NCBI GenBank assembly: GCA_965371225.1
Contig: CBDUXP010000015.1
Location: forward strand, 12,365 to 76,364
Direction of reading: 5' to 3'
Source: CBDUXP01 sp965371225 [NCBI: uncultured bacterium]
GTDB lineage: Bacteria; Abyssobacteria; SURF-5; CBDUXP01
DNA length: 64,000 bases
The notes below the pieces were generated by a model. That model ran no database searches. It was given only the letters and a program-made list of their open reading frames with translations, and was not told the origin of the DNA. The translations under genes and the position numbers were made by a program. This document shows positions 42,915 through 50,896 of this stretch, one piece after another (position 1 is the first letter of the stretch; each line of letters begins with the position of its first letter).

Positions 42915-44040
42915 GGAGTGCGTCCGGTTCGACGTGTGCCAGCCGCGCGACCTTCCGCTGCAGGTGGAGGTCGCGCCGTTTGGCTTCGCGGGCGTCGCCC
43001 CAATCCACAAAGGAGAAGTTCGTCACGGCGCTGCGGAGGCTGAGCACCAGCTGCATCACGTAGTGGTGCGCGAACGCGTCGAAGGGATAGTCCGCGACAC
43101 CGTGTTCGACCAGCGAGTCGTGATAGACGCACAGCAGCCGCTGCTCGGTCCCCGGTGGCACGTCGTCGCGCAACGATGCGCCCAGGAAGGCAGCCACGTC
43201 ACTAGCCGCGGGACCGAGGCCCGCCGCCTGCCAGTCAAAGAACGTGACTTCGGGCTGCGCGGTCGTATCCGAGAAAAAGACATTGTCCAACCGGAAGTCC
43301 ACGTGAAGCAGGGTGCGGGGCGGCTCTCGCGCGCGCTCGTGCAGGGCGGTACCGTGATCGTTCATCCAGTCGAGCAACTGGAAGACCCGGGGCGGAAGCA
43401 CAGCCGCGTAGTGCGCGTCGAACGCCGCGCGGGCCTTGCGGTATGCCTGCTGAGCGGCGGCGGCGCGCGAGCCGACGCGCCAGAGCCACCAGAGATCGTC
43501 GAGGCGCGGGTGCTCCCAGAAGCACGCGTGCATGCGCGCGGCGGCCGCCAACACGAGCGCCGCCCGCTCGAACCCGCACCCCGCCACGTCGTCTCCCGTC
43601 TCAGCCGGCGCCATGTCCTCCAGTAGCAGGATGAAGCGCAGGTCTGAGGTACGACTGAGGCGCCGGTTGGCCGTCGCTTCCGGGTCGCCCGCGAACCGCG
43701 CAACATAGCAGCGTGGACAGCGCACCGGAAGGGTGTCGGCGAGGTCCTGATAGAAACGCACTTCGCGCTCGTAGTCCCCGCTATTTCCGATGGCCCGATT
43801 CTTGGCGACGGGCGTCGGCAGTTTCACAATGACGGTGGCCGGCGCGCCCGCTTCGGCGCGATCGTATGCAAGCCGGAGCCGCGCCAGGGATCCGATGAGC
43901 CCGACGCCTTCCAGGTCCTCGGACGTGCACCCGGTGACGCACGCCCGGTGCAGCACCCCGTCCGCCTGCAACGCCTGCGTCAACCATTCGGGGGTAACCT
44001 CATCGAGCACTTGGGGAATGAAGGACGGTTCGATGGGCAC
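42907..44040 (-). CDS. APH-fold phosphotransferase (aminoglycoside phosphotransferase-like)
   Basis: 377 residues from GTG 44040. An earlier in-frame ATG at 44163 would overlap the divergent methyltransferase. Kinase-like motifs are present: VIVKLPTPVAKN with the ATP-binding Lys, LLHVDFRLDNVFF as the catalytic HxDxxxxN loop, and EVTFFDWQAAGLGPAASDVA as the metal-binding Asp segment. The family includes antibiotic kinases, choline kinases and acyl-CoA-related DUF1679/EcKinase-like proteins; the substrate is not evident. Its 3' end overlaps the convergent AhpD-like gene by 8 bp. Confidence 0.85.
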   Translation of the reverse strand: MPIEPSFIPQVLDEVTPEWLTQALQADGVLHRACVTGCTSEDLEGVGLIGSLARLRLAYDRAEAGAPATVIVKLPTPVAKNRAIGNSGDYEREVRFYQDLADTLPVRCPRCYVARFAGDPEATANRRLSRTSDLRFILLLEDMAPAETGDDVAGCGFERAALVLAAAARMHACFWEHPRLDDLWWLWRVGSRAAAAQQAYRKARAAFDAHYAAVLPPRVFQLLDWMNDHGTALHERAREPPRTLLHVDFRLDNVFFSDTTAQPEVTFFDWQAAGLGPAASDVAAFLGASLRDDVPPGTEQRLLCVYHDSLVEHGVADYPFDAFAHHYVMQLVLSLRSAVTNFSFVDWGDAREAKRRDLHLQRKVARLAHVEPDALLT

Positions 44041-44143
44041 GGAAGGGATGCTACCCCAAGCGCACCCCGGTCTTCCCTGGAAGCGCCCAGCCGCCCGGGA
44101 CTCCAGGAAGTTGTCGGCTATACTGCGCCGTCCGGAGGCCGGC

Positions 44144-44803
44144 ATGCCGAAGAACGCGATCACCTATTTGCCCCGCGTCGTGCCCGCGCCGGCGAAACCG
44201 CCGAAGGAGGTCGGGGAGGATCACCCCTATCGGGTGGCGACGCGGGCCACGGCCTTCGAGCCGGAGGCGTGGACCCCGGAGCGCGCGGCGGAGATCAACG
44301 CCATGTTCGCTAGTTACGCGGACCGTTTTGCAGAATACCTGGCCGAAGGCCGAGAGGTGGTGCCCTTGGACGCACTGGCACGCGGGGATGTCCCGCGTGG
44401 CCTGTGTCTGGAAATCGGCAGCGGGAACGGGGCGACCACCCCCGTTATCGCCCCGCACTTCCGGCGGGTCGTGTCTATGGATGTCCTGACCGAGATGCTC
44501 TGCCAAGCCCCGCCGGACCTGAGCGACCTCATTCAGGGAGACGCACAGTACCTGCCGTTCCGCGACGGCTGCGCGGACGTGGTGCTCCTGCACAACATGT
44601 TTCTCTTCCCCGCAGAAGTGGACCGCGTGTTGGCGCCGGAAGGGGCGGTGATGTGGGTCAACGCGCAAGGCCCGCGCACGCCCATCTACCTCCCCGCCGA
44701 AGAAGTGGCCGAGGCGCTGCCCGGCTCCTGGACCGGCGTGGCTTCCGAAGCCGGCACCGGCACCTGGTGCGTCCTCCGCCGGGCAGCCGCGCGGGTCCGC
44801 TGA
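44144..44803 (+). CDS. Class I SAM-dependent methyltransferase
   Basis: 219 residues. Motif I is LCLEIGSGNGATTPVIA, and the acidic residue that binds the SAM ribose is in VVSMDVLTEML; motif IV-like ADVVLLHNMFLFP follows QGDAQYLPFRDG. This is a UbiE/MenG-like arrangement. GGAGG lies 6 bp before ATG 44144, and a TATACT -10 is at 44119-44124 without a clear -35. The substrate is unknown. It is divergent from the kinase-like gene and ends 6 bp from the convergent oxidoreductase. Confidence 0.88.
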   Translation: MPKNAITYLPRVVPAPAKPPKEVGEDHPYRVATRATAFEPEAWTPERAAEINAMFASYADRFAEYLAEGREVVPLDALARGDVPRGLCLEIGSGNGATTPVIAPHFRRVVSMDVLTEMLCQAPPDLSDLIQGDAQYLPFRDGCADVVLLHNMFLFPAEVDRVLAPEGAVMWVNAQGPRTPIYLPAEEVAEALPGSWTGVASEAGTGTWCVLRRAAARVR

Positions 44804-44809
44804 TCGCCC

Positions 44810-46729
44810 CTAGCTGACGGGGGACTCGAAGATTTCGTAGGGCTTGGCGGCGTCGGGCAGGAACTTGTCGACCACGTCCACCTTGTCCATGGTGATGCAC
44901 GGCACGGGGCAGACGTCGATGCAGTGGCCGCAGCGGATGCAGTTGGCCTCGTCCATGAGCATGTAGACGGGTTCGTGGTCTTCCTTCTGGTAGGCCACCG
45001 CTCCCCCCTTATCCATGCGCCCCACTTCCACGTGGTCCGCCTGCGCCATGATGATGCAATCCGTCGGGCAGACGTCGATGCAGTAGTGGCACAAGGTGCA
45101 CATGCCGGCGTCGATGTGGATGTTGTAGCTGCACAGGTAGCAGCGGTGCGCTTCACGCTCGCCCTGCGCGGGCGTGAAGCCCTGGTCGCACTCCAGTTCC
45201 TGGTCGCGCCACTCGGTCTTGTCCGCCGTGTTTTCCAGCGTGGGCATCGGCTGCTGCGGAATCTCGTCGTACTCGCCGTGGTGGCCCGACTTCCAGTCGT
45301 CCATGCTGCTCCAGCCGCGGCCCTGGTAGATGATCTCGCGCCGCACCTCCGCGACGAACCGGTTGCGCCCGTGGAGGTAGCCGTCCACGCTGCGCGCCAC
45401 CTCGTGAGCGTGGCCGATGGCCTGAATAAGCGTGCTCGCCCCGCCGACCACGTCCCCGGCGGCAAACACCCCGGGGCTCTTGGTCATGTGGTTGTCGTCC
45501 AGGATGATGCCGCCCCAACTCTCGACGGGAACGTCCAGGCTGCCGATGATCGGCCCCACGATGGGCCGCTGGCCGAGCGCCTTGCAGATGAGGTCGGCAT
45601 CGAATTCGGCGTGCGTGTTCTTATCCACCACCAGCTTGCGCTGCCGGCCAACGCCTTCGCCCTCGAAGTGGGTCGTGTGGCACTCGAGCATGAGCCGCCC
45701 GTTCCGCGTCACCCCCTTGGGACTGGCCATGGTGTGGATGATGACCCCTTCCTTCTGGGCCTCATCCGCCTCGCGCGCTTCGATCGGCATGGATTCGATG
45801 TCCCGCCGGTACACGATGATGACTTCTTTCGCGCCCAGGCGGTACGCCGACCGCGAGCAGTCCATCGCGGTGAAGCCGCCGCCGACGACCATGACCTTCT
45901 CCGGCGCCTGCGTCATCTGGTACGAGTTGATGTCGAGCATATAGTTGAGCCCGTCGCGGCAGCCCTCCACGTGCTCGTTGGGCGTGCGCATGTCCACCGG
46001 CTCGTAGCAACCGGCGGCGATGACCACCGCGTCGTACTCGCGGACGAGCTGCGCCAGCTCCACGTCCTTGCCGATCCGCACGCCACACTCCAGCTCGATG
46101 CCCAGACTCAAGATGGAGTTGATCTCTTCGTCGATCAACGTCTTGGGGAGGCGGAAGCGCGGGATGCCGTACAGCAGCATGCCGCCCGGTTCGGGCATGG
46201 CCTCGATGATCTTGACCCGCGTCCCCCAGAAGGAGAGGTCGTTCGCAATGGTGAGCCCCGCGACCCCCGCGCCGACGACCGCCACCCGCTTGCCGTTCCA
46301 CGGCACGTGCGGCTGGAACTGCATCCCCTCGAGCGCCTCGCGGCTGTCGTGGGAGACGCGCTTGAGCCAGCAGATTTCCACCGCGCCGCCCATTCCGTCG
46401 TGGCCGTGGCGACAGGCGCTCTCACACGGCCGCGAACATACCCGTCCGAGGATGCCCGGAAACAGGTTGTGCAGCCGGTTGATGGCGTAGGCCCGCTCGA
46501 ATTCGCCGCGCGCGATCGCGTCGATGTACCCCGGAATGTCCGTGTGCGCGGGACAGGCCACACGGCAGGGAATGTTCTCCTTGTACCAGGTGGCGTCCGC
46601 GTCCACCGCCTTCCACACGCGGCTGCGATCGCAGAAATTGGCGATCTGCGCCGGGTTGCCGGCCGTGGCGTTGGACAGGCGCGTGAGGATGCGCGCCGGG
46701 CGGTCGGGAATCGGGTTGAACTCGGGCAT
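44810..46729 (-). CDS. GltD-like flavoprotein oxidoreductase with two C-terminal [4Fe-4S] clusters
   Basis: 639 residues. The N-terminal domain (CPAHTDIPGYIDAIARGEFE, CSRPCESACRHG) matches the Fe-S domain of glutamate synthase small subunits and NfnB-like proteins. FAD binding uses GKRVAVVGAGVAGLTIAND; NAD(P)H binding uses EKVMVVGGGFTAMDCSRSA. Near residues 540-620 are two ferredoxin motifs, CTLCHYCIDVCPTDC and CIRCGHCIDVCPVPC. It therefore probably moves electrons between NAD(P)H and a ferredoxin or partner enzyme. No GltB partner is adjacent. It is preceded by a 150-nt leader and a good promoter. Confidence 0.92.
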   Translation of the reverse strand: MPEFNPIPDRPARILTRLSNATAGNPAQIANFCDRSRVWKAVDADATWYKENIPCRVACPAHTDIPGYIDAIARGEFERAYAINRLHNLFPGILGRVCSRPCESACRHGHDGMGGAVEICWLKRVSHDSREALEGMQFQPHVPWNGKRVAVVGAGVAGLTIANDLSFWGTRVKIIEAMPEPGGMLLYGIPRFRLPKTLIDEEINSILSLGIELECGVRIGKDVELAQLVREYDAVVIAAGCYEPVDMRTPNEHVEGCRDGLNYMLDINSYQMTQAPEKVMVVGGGFTAMDCSRSAYRLGAKEVIIVYRRDIESMPIEAREADEAQKEGVIIHTMASPKGVTRNGRLMLECHTTHFEGEGVGRQRKLVVDKNTHAEFDADLICKALGQRPIVGPIIGSLDVPVESWGGIILDDNHMTKSPGVFAAGDVVGGASTLIQAIGHAHEVARSVDGYLHGRNRFVAEVRREIIYQGRGWSSMDDWKSGHHGEYDEIPQQPMPTLENTADKTEWRDQELECDQGFTPAQGEREAHRCYLCSYNIHIDAGMCTLCHYCIDVCPTDCIIMAQADHVEVGRMDKGGAVAYQKEDHEPVYMLMDEANCIRCGHCIDVCPVPCITMDKVDVVDKFLPDAAKPYEIFESPVS

Positions 46730-46801
46730 GCCTACTGCTCCCTCAGGATCTGGCCGGAGACGGGGTGCTGCGTCAATTCAGTGTGGCGGTCGCGCGATGG
46801 T

Positions 46802-46854
46802 GGCGCTAGGCGCCGCCGCGGTGGCGTGGCCGGTCGAACCGCGCGGTCGACCGG
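46802..46854 (-). other. Structured 5' leader of the GltD-like gene
   Basis: The mRNA leader (about 46879 to 46730) holds two clear hairpins: CCGGTCGA paired with TCGACCGG (46830-46854) and GGCGC-TAG-GCGCC (46802-46814). No known riboswitch is recognised. The leader could affect translation or attenuation. Confidence 0.4.
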
Positions 46855-46885
46855 TGCGGCGCGCCCATCGCGATCTTAGCGCGAA

Positions 46886-46915
46886 AGTATAGGAAAAGTC
46901 GAAACCGCCGGTCAA
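46886..46915 (-). promoter_or_regulatory. Promoter of the GltD-like gene
   Basis: On the minus strand TTGACC (46915-46910) and TATACT (46891-46886) are separated by 18 bp. Initiation near 46879 leaves a leader of about 150 nt. Confidence 0.65.
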
Positions 46916-46964
46916 CTCCGCGCAGTTCCAACGCAGCCGGCGCGCCCGTGCGCGTCGCCACCGT

Positions 46965-47747
46965 TCACCATGGACCACGCTGCTTCGCGTTGCGCAGCCC
47001 GACCGGCAGGGGGGCGGTCATGCGCCCGTACTCGAGAATGCCGTGGCCGAGAGACAGCGGCTTCTGGTTGTACCCCAGGGTGATCTCGACCTGATTCCGC
47101 ACCTGGTCGTATCCCACGCTCGTCAGGTGATAGTCGTCGTAATACACGGGGGCGCGGACGAACAGCGCCGCCTGAAGCACCCCATAGGGGTCCGCCACCC
47201 GTCCCGGGAAGCGGCCCATAAGCGCCTGGGTCGTCTGCTTCTCAATCGCGATGGACTCATCGCTCGTCCACCGCGGCAGCGGGGCCACAACGACGTACTC
47301 GGTGGGCTGCACGTACGCGATAATCGCGGCAACGTCCGCCAGCAGCGTCCCCGGCGTGCGGCCCGTGCGGATCTCATCGCTGCCCAGCCAGACGATGAGT
47401 TCGTCCACCGGGCCGGTGCGCGGCACCTGCACCAGCGCACGCCGGACGTCGGCTGACGTGGCCCCCTTGTGCGCGTAGACGCGGGGTTCGGTTGCCCAGT
47501 ACCAGGCTTGGGAATCCCCCACGATAAACCGGGCACCGCTGATGTGCGTGGGCAGCTCGCGCGTGACTCGGCTCACGTCCCGGTGGGCTGCCAGCTCCGG
47601 GGCCATCACCTCGGCCGCGAAAGCGGACTGGTCGGCGGAGACGCGCAGGGGCGGCCCGCCGAAGATCGTCACCGCACCAGCCCCAATCAGGAGGCAGGCC
47701 ACACCTACGAGCCACGCTCGCCCGTTTCCGCGTTCCGGGGGGCGCAT
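46965..47747 (-). CDS. Membrane-anchored SGNH/GDSL-type hydrolase
   Basis: 260 residues with an N-terminal hydrophobic segment (AWLVGVACLLIGAGAVTIF). SGNH blocks are seen in order: FIVGDSQAWYW (nucleophile Ser), ELIVWLGSDEI (in place of the GxND block, Asp rather than Asn), and VYYDDYHLTSVGY (Asp-x-x-His). It probably hydrolyses an ester or acetyl group in the periplasm. It is one of two SGNH-like genes in this part of the window. It lies on the minus strand upstream of the GltD-like gene, but that gene has its own promoter. Confidence 0.78.
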   Translation of the reverse strand: MRPPERGNGRAWLVGVACLLIGAGAVTIFGGPPLRVSADQSAFAAEVMAPELAAHRDVSRVTRELPTHISGARFIVGDSQAWYWATEPRVYAHKGATSADVRRALVQVPRTGPVDELIVWLGSDEIRTGRTPGTLLADVAAIIAYVQPTEYVVVAPLPRWTSDESIAIEKQTTQALMGRFPGRVADPYGVLQAALFVRAPVYYDDYHLTSVGYDQVRNQVEITLGYNQKPLSLGHGILEYGRMTAPLPVGLRNAKQRGPW

Positions 47748-47846
47748 GGCCGGATGGTAGCACGTCCGCAGCCCCCCGGACGTGGATCACACCGGACGAC
47801 GCGGGCGTTCCCCGTGGGGCGGCGCGATGTGCGAACGACGCGCCGG

Positions 47847-48074
47847 CTAGAAGAGGGCGACGCCGTTCAGGCCTGCAACAAGAAACGTAATGCCCGCGCC
47901 CATGGGCACCAGCGAGTAGGCGACGGTATGCACCACCGTCCCCGCGGTCTTGCCGAATCGCTCCTGCATGGGCTGGAGCTTCCGGAACTTGGACGGGTCT
48001 TTGGCCCGGAGAAACAGCGTGGTCGCTCCGAACAAGAGCGCTGCTACGCCGATCACCACTGTCATAACGTTCAT
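47847..48074 (-). CDS. Small membrane protein (75 aa)
   Basis: 75 residues with two hydrophobic helices (VMTVVIGVAALLFGATTLFL and LVPMGAGITFLVAGLNGVALF) separated by a basic segment with KFRKLQPMQERFG. ATG 48074 is chosen because GAGG lies about 8 bp before it; ATG 48080 is too close to that site. No family is recognised. It is divergent from the enoyl-CoA hydratase gene. Confidence 0.7.
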   Translation of the reverse strand: MNVMTVVIGVAALLFGATTLFLRAKDPSKFRKLQPMQERFGKTAGTVVHTVAYSLVPMGAGITFLVAGLNGVALF

Positions 48075-48130
48075 GACCATTTCCTCACTTCCCCGCCCCG
48101 CTGCGGGATATGCAGCCAAAGGCGGGAGGT

Positions 48131-48180
48131 ATATCGCTTTGAAATCAGCGATAATATCAGTAATACCATTATATACCACG
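48131..48180. promoter_or_regulatory. A+T-rich divergent control region
   Basis: This 50-bp pocket is strikingly A+T-rich. On the plus strand TTGAAA (48139-48144) and TAATAC (48161-48166), spaced 16 bp, form a plausible promoter for the enoyl-CoA hydratase gene. TATCGCT (48132-48138) and AGCGATA (48147-48153) form an inverted repeat with an 8-bp spacer over the -35. A minus-strand promoter for the small membrane protein probably lies here too, but I cannot assign its boxes. Confidence 0.5.
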
Positions 48181-48273
48181 CCCGAGGAGGCCGTCTACCT
48201 TAGGGCCCCGGTAGGGGTTCTGCTTGAGGCGAGCGGGGCCGTGCCGTAAGGTGGGGCCCGGAGGTTGCCAACC

Positions 48274-49098
48274 ATGCCATACGAAGGGTACTCATGCTTG
48301 CGCATTCGCCAAGACCAAGGCGTCGCGTTCGTCACCATCGATCATCCCCCGATTAACCTGTTCGACATGGCCTTGATCCAGGAGATCAACCGAGTCGGCA
48401 CGGAACTGGAGGTGGATGAGGCGGTGAAAGTGGTCGTGTTCGACAGTGCGGACTCCGACTTCTTTATCGCCCACGCGGACGTGGAACTCATTCAGGGGCT
48501 GCCCACCAAAGCGCCACCGAAGTCGCAAGAACTCTCCATCTTTCACGCGATGGTGGACCGGTACCGCACCATGCCGAAGGCGACCATCGCGAAGATTGAG
48601 GGATGCGCCCGCGGCGGCGGCAGCGAGTTTGTCCTGTCGCTGGACATGCGTTTCGCCGCGCTCGGCCGGGCAGTGCTCGCCCAACCGGAAGTGGCCCTCG
48701 GCATCATTCCCGGCGGCGGCGGCACGCAACGGCTCCCGCGTCTGATGGGGCGCAGCCGCGCGCTGGAAGTGATCCTCGGCTGTGAGGATATTCCCGCGGA
48801 CTTGGCGGAACGGTACGGCTACGTGAACCGCGCGCTGCCACCGGAGGAACTCGGGCCGTTCGTGGAACGCCTGGCGTACCGCATCGCCTCGTTCCCCGCC
48901 CACGCCATCGCGCTGGCCAAGGCCAGCGTGAACGCCGCGGAGTTGCCCACGTTTGACGGACTGCTCGAGGAGGCGCACCTGTTCAACCAGACCCTGGAAT
49001 ACCCGGAGGCCCGCGCGCGCATGACGGCCTTCATGAGCGCAGGCGGGCAAACCCGCGAATTCGAGCTGAGCCTTGGTGAGCATGCCGGATCCCTCTAG
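48274..49098 (+). CDS. Enoyl-CoA hydratase/isomerase-family protein
   Basis: 274 residues of the crotonase fold. The first oxyanion-hole segment is DFFIAHADVELI, the second is EGCARGGGSEFVLSLDMRFA, and QPEVALGIIPGGGGTQRLPR carries the usual catalytic-Glu region and the GGGGTQRL signature. ATG 48274 has GGAGG at 9 bp. It may serve beta-oxidation or a specialised acyl-CoA pathway; the acyl-CoA dehydrogenase is 8 kb away. The ankyrin gene begins before its stop. Confidence 0.9.
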   Translation: MPYEGYSCLRIRQDQGVAFVTIDHPPINLFDMALIQEINRVGTELEVDEAVKVVVFDSADSDFFIAHADVELIQGLPTKAPPKSQELSIFHAMVDRYRTMPKATIAKIEGCARGGGSEFVLSLDMRFAALGRAVLAQPEVALGIIPGGGGTQRLPRLMGRSRALEVILGCEDIPADLAERYGYVNRALPPEELGPFVERLAYRIASFPAHAIALAKASVNAAELPTFDGLLEEAHLFNQTLEYPEARARMTAFMSAGGQTREFELSLGEHAGSL

Positions 49099-49636
49099 AC
49101 CGGTGTCCATTCCTAAACGGCAGAACCGAATGGCCCGGCCCTGGTGCGGTGTGGCCGGATGGGGTTGCGGGATTGTTGGGCTCGCGCTCGTGCTGCAGTG
49201 TGCGCCAAGCGGCGTTGTGATCAATGAGGACTCGCTGCATGACGCGGCGAGCAAGGGCGACTTGGCCCGGGTGGCGTTGCTGCTGGACGCCGGGGAGGAC
49301 GTCAATGGGGCGTCCGCCAAAGGCGGGTCCGTGTTGCACCACGCCGCCCTCAGCGGCAATGCCGACTTGGTGGACTTTCTGCTCGGCGTCGGGGCCGATC
49401 CCACGGCGCGCACATTGCAGGGCGAAACCCCGTTGCACTGGGGCGCATCCCGGGGCAGCCACGAGGTGGTGCGGCTGCTGGTGAAGGCGGGCGTCGACGT
49501 CAACGCGGTCGGCGAAGACGGGGAAACACCGCTGGATATAGCCGGCACCCTGGAGGGCGAATTCCCCGAGGTGGTGAAGTACCTGTTGAGCGCCGGCGGC
49601 AAGCGCGCCCAAGACCTCGATCCGACGGCCGAGTAG
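49082..49636 (+). CDS. Exported ankyrin-repeat protein
   Basis: 184 residues from ATG 49082, overlapping the hydratase gene by 17 bp; ATG 49130 would place the hydrophobic signal (GIVGLALVLQC) closer to the N-terminus. The segment ends in Cys and might be a lipobox, although Gln at -1 is atypical. The mature part has three or four ankyrin repeats (DSLHDAASKGDLARVALLLD, SVLHHAALSGNADLVDFLLG, TPLHWGASRGSHEVVRLLVK). A periplasmic protein-binding role is likely; the partner is unknown. Confidence 0.8.
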   Translation: MPDPSRPVSIPKRQNRMARPWCGVAGWGCGIVGLALVLQCAPSGVVINEDSLHDAASKGDLARVALLLDAGEDVNGASAKGGSVLHHAALSGNADLVDFLLGVGADPTARTLQGETPLHWGASRGSHEVVRLLVKAGVDVNAVGEDGETPLDIAGTLEGEFPEVVKYLLSAGGKRAQDLDPTAE

Positions 49637-49662
49637 GCGCCGGCAGCCAAGGGGAGCGGGCG

Positions 49663-50733
49663 GTGGCCACCACGGAGGAACAGGACCGGCCCGCGGACGC
49701 GAGCGAACCCACGGCCGAAGCGCCGTCCCGCAGCCGCGCCCAGCGCGTCCTCTTTCCCCTCGCCGCGCTCGGCTTGGCCGCCCTGTTAGTCCTGTTCGGC
49801 GCCGAAGGCCTGCTCCGCGTGCAGGAACGGCTGCTCCCGCGGGTGGAACGCGACACCACCGGCGCCGCGCCTCTGGCTGAAGGGAATCCGACGCCGCTCC
49901 CGCTGCGCGGGCCGCGCTACACGTTCGAGCCGGGCCAATTTCGCATCGTCACCCTGGGCGATTCGTTCACCTGGGGCGACGGCATTTGGGCGCATGAGGA
50001 CGTGTGGCCCAACCGAATCGAAACGCTGTTGGCGGAGCGCACCACGCAATCGGTTGGGGTGGTCAACCTTGCGGTGCGCGGCTTCACTGCCGTGGCGAGC
50101 GCGAACGCGTTGCGCGATTTCGGAATCGGACTGAAGCCGGACCTCATCATGTACGGCTTCTACATCAACGACGCGCTACTCAATCTGCCCGATGGGCGCT
50201 GCCTCCTCTGGGACTACCAGTTGTACGCCAACCTCTTTCGCGATCCCTTGCACGACTGGTGGGACGCGCACAGTGCGCTGTACCGGCGCGCGAATTCCGG
50301 GTGGATGGCCTACCAGGTCCGCACGGATCCCGTGGGCTGGAACCGCCATTACACCGAGGGGACCGAGGAGTGGGCACAGTTCAAAGATGGGTTGCGCCAC
50401 ATGGCCGAGCTGGCGTGGGCCACCCGCACGCCGGTGGTGGTGGTGCTCTGGCCCGACTGGGGCGTCGGCAGCATTGCGCCGGGCGAGTACAAATGGGAGA
50501 CGCTGTACGCCACCGTCGCCTCCGCCGCCACGCAATATGACCTGCGCGTGCTGGACCTGACGCCCGCGTTTGCGGCGACCGACCGCCCCCCGAAAGAGTG
50601 GTGTCTCACCCGAAACGACTGCCACCCCAGCGTGGAAGCGCACCATCTCGCGGCGAATCTCATCGTGGAATTTTTGCAGGAGCAGGGCCTGGGGCCCGGT
50701 CCGCCGCCCCCCGCGACGGCGGATGGATCCTGA
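49663..50733 (+). CDS. Membrane-anchored SGNH hydrolase-like protein
   Basis: 356 residues from GTG 49663, which has AGGGGAG at about 8 bp. One membrane helix (VLFPLAALGLAALLVLFGAE) near residue 30 leaves the rest in the periplasm. SGNH landmarks are FRIVTLGDSFTWGDGIW (Ser), LIMYGFYINDALL (Asn) and CLTRNDCHPSVEAHHL (Asp/His). It resembles AlgX/DltD-type or general acyl-ester SGNH proteins that modify polysaccharide or envelope acyl groups. It follows the ankyrin gene by 26 bp, probably in one operon. Confidence 0.85.
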   Translation: MATTEEQDRPADASEPTAEAPSRSRAQRVLFPLAALGLAALLVLFGAEGLLRVQERLLPRVERDTTGAAPLAEGNPTPLPLRGPRYTFEPGQFRIVTLGDSFTWGDGIWAHEDVWPNRIETLLAERTTQSVGVVNLAVRGFTAVASANALRDFGIGLKPDLIMYGFYINDALLNLPDGRCLLWDYQLYANLFRDPLHDWWDAHSALYRRANSGWMAYQVRTDPVGWNRHYTEGTEEWAQFKDGLRHMAELAWATRTPVVVVLWPDWGVGSIAPGEYKWETLYATVASAATQYDLRVLDLTPAFAATDRPPKEWCLTRNDCHPSVEAHHLAANLIVEFLQEQGLGPGPPPPATADGS

Positions 50734-50896
50734 CCCACTCCCTGACGCCCCGTCCTCCGCGGCCTCGGATTCTGTAACGGGGGTATCCTTTTCGAGTATC
50801 GTGATGCGGTCCGCGTGGGGTGGAGGCCGGGCCGCGGCAAGGGCCTCCAGTGGGGCAAGCGATTCACACGCAGGACACGGAGCTGGGGACAAACGC

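Noticed and set aside
44924-46879. 651-residue plus-strand ORF opposite the GltD-like gene
   Set aside because: Antisense shadow; the minus strand carries intact FAD and Fe-S motifs.
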